Below, one piece after another: positions 56,725 to 64,000 of a DNA stretch of 64,000 nucleotides (its first letter is position 1; each line of letters begins with the position of its first letter). This DNA is from Megamerina dolium (lineage: Eukaryota; Arthropoda; Insecta; Diptera; Megamerinidae). The position numbers and the translations under genes were made by a program. The notes beneath the pieces are model-generated. The model saw only the letters and a list, made by a program, of their open reading frames with translations. It searched no databases and was not told the origin of the DNA. The stretch is taken from the NCBI GenBank assembly GCA_963854835.1, contig OY978530.1:15325720-15389719 (forward strand). Direction: 5' to 3'.

Positions 56725-57990
56725 TATCAATATGTTTTTACTTTAGGAACAGTGTATATATCACAACATGTTTTCTGCTAACCTATAATCCTCTTTCTTA
56801 CACCTAATATACATATTTCTGCATGCAAAAAGGAAATACCAACATATATATAATATAATTGAAAAGCGATGACTTACTGTGTGATGTTGCGTAGCTCCCA
56901 CGATGAAAGATCTTTCAAATGGGTGAACGCTATATTCTAAAAAAAAGGAGCAAACCAACTTACGTAGCACAGGATGGTTTGTTTGCACCTCTTTACTACA
57001 ATATTTACTAATTAAACTTTTCTTTATTGTTTAGAATGCAGATTTCACTAATTACTTACACTTAACTCTATTTTATTTCTATTCACTGCAATTAATTTTA
57101 ATCTTAGATTCTAATTTACTTCTTTAAATAGTATTTTTTATTCTATTTTTCTCGTTTTAACCTTTAGGTAAATTTACCCATTTCCGTTATTATCTTTTCA
57201 CTAGTTTCTTTGGTATTTAATTAAATTTTCACATCTTACAAATTCGACACTACATCAGCAACACCACGTGTCTACTGACTACTGCTCGTTGTAATATCAC
57301 AATTGTCCTGTGCATTGAACTTATGCATGTATGTTAACATGAAGTGCGACAGAGATGACTTGCTTTCAGGCTTTCCATTGAGAGGTGACCTTGGCCTAAA
57401 TTTTGTGTTTCACTGTCCTTGATCTTGAATTTTTGTTTGTTTTTGTTTTGTTTTTGTTTTGTTTTTGACGATCATCGATTCAATTCTTGATCTTCTCAAA
57501 CATGTCTCAGGCATGTCTATGTGTAAGTATACCCCTTTTATATGTGATATAGTACTCAACGATTTCATTTAGAGAGATCCATAATTTTCTCCTCTGTTTT
57601 ATTAATATACATATTTTAGATCTAGAGCTTAAAGTTTATGGTTTCATATATTATTTATTTTATTTTATATATTTTATTTTTCGAGTTCTCGTTAGTCTCT
57701 TGTAATTATTTATATTTATTGGATTTTTTCCATATTTAATAAGTTTATATTGTATTTATTCCTATTTACTTTAATTTCGAAGAAGTGTTAAGTAGCTACT
57801 GCGTGCCAAACCTTTTGCAAATCAAATTGTTGATAGGCAAAAGAAATGAATCTCCAATATGTGTACCGTGAAGTATCTGGTTCTAGATGTATACACACTT
57901 GTGTCTCACAGCAAAAAAAAAAAGCGGGTCTCTATCCTCAACAGAGTCAACCGAGTCTTCGCTGTTGAAGTTAATACTAGCAAGTGTAAC
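56725..57990. other. Loop of P2, non-coding part
   Basis: AT-rich; no gene. It contains a TTTTTGTTTTG-type repeat at 57428-57468. Since it lies downstream of the minus-strand Gypsy-X integrase (57996), it may be the 3' region of that element, but I found no LTR ending in it. Confidence 0.4.
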
Positions 57991-57995
57991 CGTTC

Positions 57996-59057
57996 CTATA
58001 ACGCATATGTAGAGCCATTTGTGATCATATGTTGACGAAAAGTCATGAAATATGGTGAAGTACCTATCGTTGTATGTATAGCAGATCGCAAAGCACAACT
58101 AATGCTGCTTAAACAATCATCCCAGTTTTTCTGATCATGATTCACATAGGATTTTATTGCTGACAAAACCGATCTGTTCACCCTTTCCGGTGCATTAGCT
58201 TGTGGGGAATGCACTGCTGTGTATACATGATGAACACCGTATTTTTGAAGTAATTCATTAAAGACATGTGACTTGAATTGGGTGCCATTGTCAAACACGA
58301 TTGTTTCTGGAACCCCAAACGTATGAATAACATATTCTTCTAAATATTTAACTATAACATCAACAGAAAACTTTTTAACTGCCTTTAAAAAAGGGAACTT
58401 TGAGAAATTATCGAGTGCTATAAAGATACCTATATGCCCTGAACGAGAATGAGGATATGGTCCTAAAAAATCAACGTATAATTTCTGTAAAAACCTGTGT
58501 GCTTCAACGTTTTTACCCATAGGTTTCCTCAGCACATAATTAGGATGTTTCGTGGTTTTACATACTTCGCATGCATTTATATAATTTTTAACGTCATTTA
58601 CCAAACCTGGCCAAAAATAATATCTCCGAACTCTTTCTAATGTTTCGTTAATGCCTCCATGTGACGCTAAGTGGCTATTATGGGCTTTATACAAAATCTC
58701 TGGAATTATGCTTTTTGGCAACCATAACTTCCTCGCCAAATCATCGTGCAGTTGCTCGCCGGTTTCATGTTCCGTTCGTCTATAAATAAGTCCGTCCACA
58801 ATTCTAATATCAGGGAATTTAGTTTTGTTTTCTTCTAAATTTCTTATTAGTTCGTTATATTCGTCCGATTGAAACGCTATTGAACTTAAATCAACGAAAA
58901 CTCCACAGTCTAAAGCGGACAGATCATCATTGTTTACTCTAGATAGAGAGTCTGGAACAATGTTTTGGCTACCGTGACGATGTTGGATTTTAAAGTTATA
59001 ACCTTGCAGTTTAAGAGCCCACCGAGCTAAACGAGTGCTTAGGTCTGTTTGTGACAT
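57996..59057 (-). pseudogene. Gypsy-X RNase H end and complete integrase
   Basis: 353 codons, open. After the RNase H end (LSTRLARWALKLQGYNFKI) comes an uninterrupted integrase: zinc-binding AHNSHLASHGGINET...NACEVC (H-H-C-C), catalytic YVDFLGPYP (D), TIVFDNGTQFKSHVF (D) and HSPQANAPERVNRSV (E), then the start of the C-terminal part to TYAL. This is the best-preserved enzymatic domain in the window. Bases below 58773 are present only once; above it they pair with the left arm of P2. Confidence 0.9.
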
Positions 59058-59330
59058 TAACCATTTTAGCGAAGCATATGTATACCCTAAATTTCTTTAT
59101 GCTGAGCATTGCTGCTAAGTATTTTTGCTCAGTAACTGAATATTTTCTTTGAGCAGTGTTGAGCTTTTTTGACATGAATGCAATGGGATATTCATCACCG
59201 TTTTCATTTAATTGCACAAGCACACTACCAATTCCGGTTGAACTGGCGTCACAATGAATATAAAATGGTTTTCCAAAGTCTGGACTATGTAACACTGGAG
59301 CATTACTTAAAATGGCTTAAAAGCACTCTG
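59011..59330 (-). pseudogene. Gypsy-X RNase H, right copy
   Basis: Frame 59295-59011: HSPDFGKPFYIHCDASSTGI then GSVLVQLNENGDEYPIAFMS and KKLNTAQRKYSVTEQKYLA. Here the DFGKPFYIHCDAS start is in frame, whereas the left copy has lost one base. The same small deletion after FRVYI shifts it relative to 59057-57996. Confidence 0.85.
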
Positions 59331-60281
59331 GGCATCCTCATTCCATCGAAACTTGTTATTACCATTAAGAAGATCTGTGCGAATTATACCCTTCCCAACC
59401 ATGTGACCAAGATAACGGACTTCATTCAGAAAAAATTTGCTCTTTTCTAGATTAATTGTCAAACAGGATTCTTTAATACGTTGAATAACAACACGAAGAA
59501 CTTCTATATGCTTTTCAAAGCTTTCAGAGATTACCAATAGATCGTCTAAATATACCAAAACTTCAGTGCGAAGATAAAAAGGTATAACTTTGTCCATTAA
59601 TCGTGACATTGTCTGGGGCGCATTACAAAGCCCGAAAGGCATAACTTTATATTGGTATAAAGGTCGGCCTGGAACTGTAAATGCGGATTTATCATTAGAG
59701 GCAGTATGCAAGGGAATTTGCCAAATTGCATTTTTTAGGTCTATTCTAGTAATATCCTCTGCCTTTGGCAATCTGCTGAGTATACCGTCAATATTTGGCA
59801 AAGGATAAGCATCCTTGATGGTAACAGCATTTACTTTCCTACTGTCTAAGCATAAACGTATCTTACTTGGGTTACGTACCAGGACAATTGGGGATGACCA
59901 TGCACTATCTGCTTCTTCGATGACACCTAACTCTAGCATCCTATCAAGTTCTGTATATATTCGCTTTTCTAGCGCTGGGGATACTGGAAAAATCTTTTGT
60001 TTAATTGGTTTGTCATTGCCTACATCAATGGTATGTGATATTAAATTTGTTCGTCCTAAACCTTCCTTAGCATATGAGGGAAACTTATTAATAACATCTT
60101 GAAGCTGTTGTTGTTGCACATTGGTTAAGGTATGTATTGTAAGATCGTCCGCAATATCAATGGCATTAACATCACAATGAATAGCATCTGGAAGTAGATT
60201 GAATTTACTCACAACATCAATACCCAGATATAAATTCTGTGATAACGTTGGAATTATGTATAATTTTAGTGGCTTCTTCAT
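59307..60281 (-). pseudogene. Gypsy-X reverse transcriptase, right copy
   Basis: Mirror of 55217-56191, 324 codons, with two visible residue differences (Glu for Lys after SESF, and Arg for Ser in IEVLRVV). All RT blocks and YLDDLLV are present. Upstream, 60281-60490 carries the same frameshifted protease with DTGAS. Confidence 0.9.
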
Positions 60282-60537
60282 ACCACGGAAAGTAACTTTT
60301 GCGTCTAAAAACCCAATAACTTCTTGAGATTTTCCATCAGCAGTTTTGACATTTGGTCTGATTTTCTTAAAAGGAGTTTTTTGGTTTCCAAAAACTTTTG
60401 AGCTGCATCAGAGCCAAGACAACTGATTGAAGCACCAGTGTCTATAAGACCAACAATTGGTTGGCCAAACACTTGAACTTCCGCGAATGGGCGGAATTTA
60501 ACTAAATTTGATATAGTTTACAACTATTTCAGTTTTT

Positions 60538-61768
60538 TTTTTATTATACATTTTCTTTATTTATTGAATCTATTCCTAAAAAATTTAACAATAAGTTTTA
60601 AAATCTTAATCTAATTCTACAACAGGAGCTAAGGAGCTATTATCTAGAGCAATGTTTTTGTACGATGCTCTTCTCTTTATTGGGAGGCTGGCAGGTCCTT
60701 TCTCCGAAGACGTGAAGTATAGCAGGTATTGAGCAAGGTTCTTTCTAGTGTGTTTTGTAATCTTCTAGTATATTTTTGTCTAGTATTTTTAACTTCAATT
60801 TCTACCATTAGGATATTTAAGTCATTGTGTATACATTCATTTCTAATATACCATGGTGCACCAGTTATCATCCTTAACATTTTAGACTGAGATCTCTGTA
60901 TGATTTGAATATTGTTATTACTAGTGTTCCCCCATAATGGAATTCCGTAACTCCAAATTGGCTTTATTATGCTGTTGTACTGTAGGACCTTGTATTTCAA
61001 GTTTAATGGGGATCTGAAATTGATGAGCGAGTGCAGACAAGAAGCTTTTAATTTCAACTGAGTTCTTTTTGCTTCGATGTGCTTGCGCCATGTAAGCCGT
61101 CTATCTAAGTGTATCCCTAGGTAGGTGACTTCATTTGTATGAGTTATGGCGATATTATTTAGTGTAACTGTCGGGCTTGTGCTTTTGTTAAGTGTGAACG
61201 TTACATGTTTACATTTGGTAAACATGTAACCATTTTTCAACAAGTACTAAATGCTCCCCTAAATCCGTGGATGCCTTAATTGGGTTTCGATTACGGCTTA
61301 GGATAGCAGTATCGTCAGCAAATGTAGATGTCAACAACCGTGCATCTGTTGGTAGATCGGAAGTATATAATACATATAGAATGGGGCCAAGAACGCTACC
61401 CTGTGGAACTCCGGCTTTGATATTGAATTCTTCTGTGAAAACCTCTTTATATTTTAGAACAAAACGACGGCTATCTAGGTATGATTCTAGTATTTGGTGG
61501 GAGCTTTCTGGTAGAAGTTTTCTTATTTTATACTTTAGCCCTTCATGCCACACTCTATCAAATGCATGAGCAACATCGAGGAATATAGCTGAACAATACT
61601 CTTTGTATTCAAATGCTTTCCGTATCTCATTGGTAATTCTGTTGATCTGCTCGATCGTCCCATATTTTTCGAGAAATCCAAATTGATGCCGAGGAATTAT
61701 GTCACGTTCTTCAAGATGAGGTCTGCGTTTTGCTAACAGCAGTTTTTCAAATAATTTTGAGAGACGGC
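60538..61768 (-). pseudogene. Jockey-like RT and C-terminus, right copy
   Basis: Mirror of 53730-54960 with the same blocks (GVPQGSVLGPILYVLY, FADDTAIL), the same hairpin break at 61200-61230 and the poly(A) (poly(T) on the plus strand) at 60534-60541. Confidence 0.9.
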
Positions 61769-62593
61769 TGTTGCGAGCCAAAATATGAAATATGCACATA
61801 TGCATATTTTGCCTCGCGACATATTTCCCGAAATTGGGAACTACATATTTGTCAATACACATACCAACATTGCTCGAAGTTGTGATATACACAATCCATA
61901 CTAATATTACTTATAATTGTGAAATGTCAGAACATTGCGCCAACTGAGTTGCAGCTGGGTGTGAAAATGCTGACAAAGCACTTTCCCACACAATTCGTAG
62001 TTCTGCACATACGTAAGCATACCTGTGTAAGCATACATGACAACTAAAATCACGCGGTCTACTCATATGTGAGAATATCAAAAAGTTGCTTTCTCATGTA
62101 GAATATATACACATGGAGAGTGCATCGATCGTGTACATAAACACATATAGTACATACAAACACACAAGTGGTGTGAATATATTATGGTATGTTATATGTT
62201 GGTATGTGGGTAGATTGATATGTGGCTAGTGTTAGAAAAATGGATATATGCTGCCAGCTTACTGAAGGTAGTGGCTGTTCAGTTGTGAGTCTTGCACCGA
62301 AGTGTTAGCTTTAAGAAAAGTGTAAATACTGCGATCCTTACGAGGCCCTCCAGTATTAGAGTAAAGTTGAAGTAAAAGTGTTAATACTGCTATCCTTACG
62401 AGGCCCTCCAGTATTAGTGTAAAAGTGAAAAACACCAGCAAAAAAGTAGAAACCGCAAGTATCCTTAATAAAATATAATTGTTTTATTTTAGTCAACGAG
62501 TGTGTTAGACTCGAGGAATATTTAGGAGCTTAGGTCTAGGTGTTAATCTTGTGAGCTAGGTACTTAGTAAGTGTTGTGGAAAAATAGTACACA
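61769..62593 (+). repeat. G1-C 5' LTR
   Basis: Reverse complement of the G1-B 5' LTR at 52905-53729, including its doubled GGAGGGCCTCGTAAGG segment. Primer-binding site TGGCGCAGCCGGTAG follows at 62597-62611. Confidence 0.93.
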
Positions 62594-62712
62594 ATTTGGC
62601 GCAGCCGGTAGGATACTGCGAAATATCTTGTATATACAAGGTGTTTTACGTTGAACGTTTAACGTAGTACAGGACCTGATTCTAGTGTGTGTTTGTTTTT
62701 TTTGGTGGTCTA

Positions 62713-63965
62713 ATGGACAAGAAATCCTACGAATCATTAGCAACAGAGCTAGACGTGGCAATAACCGAGGCAATCGACTTCGTGTGGAGATTGATTAAGC
62801 AACACAGCACATACGAGCAATTCCAGCTCATAAAATCAAAGGTGCATCACGGAAAGGTACTAACTCCAATTCAGGAATTAGACGCCACGTTAACCGAGCT
62901 AAAAGAACTATTAAAAAGCCAGGCTGAAGCAGCCTTAAAACAAAAGGACGATTTAGAGGCAGCAGAGGTACAAATTAGGGCTCTGCGAACTCAGATCGCG
63001 GAACAGCTAGAAGTAGAGATTACTAAGACTCTTAATAGAAATAAGGAATTAGAAGATTTACTAAAAGAAAAGGGCATTTCAGAAGAATTTATAGAGAAAA
63101 GGCTCAGAACCTCGGTTGACTCTGAGCAGCTAAGTGCACTCCAGGCAAAAGAGAGGAATCTCGAAAGAGAACGGTGCATAGCACAGGAGACACCTCTTCG
63201 TCGTCGTACACCAGTACGAAAAACACAACTAGAAGTACAACCTGAGGTAAGGCTAAAAATGCGTATTGACGAAATTGCACAGACCGTCAGTAGACTAGTC
63301 CCAGTACTCACTGGAGCGGAGTCTAAAGATTTGAGGACCGAATTACACCACTTTATTTCTGGGTGCGAATTAGCAAAAGAAGCCATAAAACCCGACGAGT
63401 TGGGGATGCTTACAACATGGTGCTAAGTAAGAAATTCGCTAATATAGAATGTAATGTATACACTTCTGCGAAACACATATTTGAAGACCGTTCACCTGGA
63501 ACCTCTCACGCACCAAATACAAGTCGCACGCCAACTTCCTCAGGAAGATATACGTGTTTTACAATCCACGGCGATACAATGTATTAAGAATAGATATGGT
63601 GGGGTAGGAGACCAAGCGTTGTTAAAAGAGCTAGAGGGGTATGCGAGTACATCTTTTATATCAGGCCTTCAAGATCCATTGTTAAAAACTCATATGCTAG
63701 GTAAGACGGGCACGTTGGAAGAATTAGCAGAGGAGGCCGTAAATACATGAGTTCAATTTGTCATGCACACCTTTTAGCAACAACAGGTCACAAGGAAAAG
63801 GCAATCAAACACCTACTAAGGGAGGTCAAGAAAGCAAATGTATTTTCTGTAAGAAGCCGGGACACAGGATCGCCGACTGTTATAAACGCAAAGAATGGGG
63901 AAAAAACCCAGGGGGGGGGGGAGGCCAGGTACGGCCAATAAACCGGGATGGCGGAAGTTGGTAGC
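62713..63965 (+). pseudogene. G1-C gag, runs to the window edge
   Basis: Mirror of the G1-B gag: MDKKSYESLATELDVAI at 62713, coiled coil, Arg-rich part, frameshift near 63426, capsid frame 63454-63750, zinc knuckle frame 63758-63964 (CIFCKKPGHRIADC). It carries the same frameshifts as G1-B, plus a longer G-run near 63910 (three extra bases) and a few substitutions. The protease region starts at about 63950 and is cut by the window edge. Confidence 0.9.
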
Positions 63966-64000
63966 CAAGCGTCCAGGGGGATTGTTGAACCATCTTTTCC

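Larger units (their letters stand above)
58773..64000 (-). repeat. Inverted repeat P2, right arm
   Basis: Reverse complement of 51501-56724: Gypsy-X RNase H-RT-protease (minus), Jockey RT (minus), then G1-C LTR and gag (plus). It runs to the window edge, so the true arm is longer than 5,228 bases or ends at the edge by chance. Confidence 0.95.

Overview
This window looks like a TE graveyard from an insect genome, probably a higher fly (Diptera; a tephritid-type genome is my guess, not shown). It is AT-rich with long non-coding stretches. Every protein I recognise belongs to a transposable element: Ty3/Gypsy (including an errantivirus-like copy with an env start), Pao/BEL, R1-like, I-like, Jockey-like and RTE-like non-LTR elements, two kinds of mariner-superfamily transposon, and a tRNA-derived SINE. 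I found no host protein-coding gene, no standalone tRNA or rRNA gene and no CRISPR array. Almost every coding region carries stops, frameshifts, deletions or nested insertions.

Layout. 1-2.4 kb: minus-strand Gypsy remnant whose Gag starts with a RING-like motif. 2.4-4.6 kb: AT-rich, nothing coding. 4.6-7.9 kb: two R1-like remnants. 7.9-14.4 kb: fragments of non-LTR and Gypsy RT genes on both strands. 14.56-15.87 kb: an almost intact mariner-superfamily element with TIRs and a TA duplication, followed at once by a SINE. 16.8-18.6 kb: Pao/BEL gag split by a small non-LTR insertion with an 11-bp target duplication. 18.6-22.3 kb: a tandem array of truncated RTE copies (period about 1.44 kb) running into a mariner fragment. 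23.4-26.3 kb: deleted errantivirus-like element on the minus strand, split by a SINE. 26.46-27.34 kb: internally deleted mauritiana-type mariner. 27.5-37.65 kb: LTR-to-LTR Gypsy element (called G1-A here), containing an RTE insertion, a SINE insertion and a scrambled gag with an inverted LTR piece. 37.65-40.85 kb: Pao/BEL pol remnant.

The right half is dominated by two large inverted repeats. P1 (40,485-44,313) has 1.8-kb arms around (TA)n tracts. P2 has arms 51,501-56,724 and 58,773-64,000, at least 5.2 kb each and cut by the window edge, around a 2-kb loop. The left side of P2 is a nested stack: a Gypsy element (Gypsy-X: tRNA-Lys-type PBS, gag, PR-RT-RNaseH) hit by a Jockey-like element, itself hit by a complete 7.5-kb G1 element (G1-B). 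The right arm repeats this stack in reverse with only a few differences, and its Gypsy-X copy runs on into an uninterrupted integrase.

The parts do not cooperate as a system: they are layers of successive insertion and rearrangement. The items most worth following are the two near-identical inverted duplications (real fold-back events or assembly artefacts), the RING-like Gag, the SINE family, and small hairpins that look like template-switch mutations.
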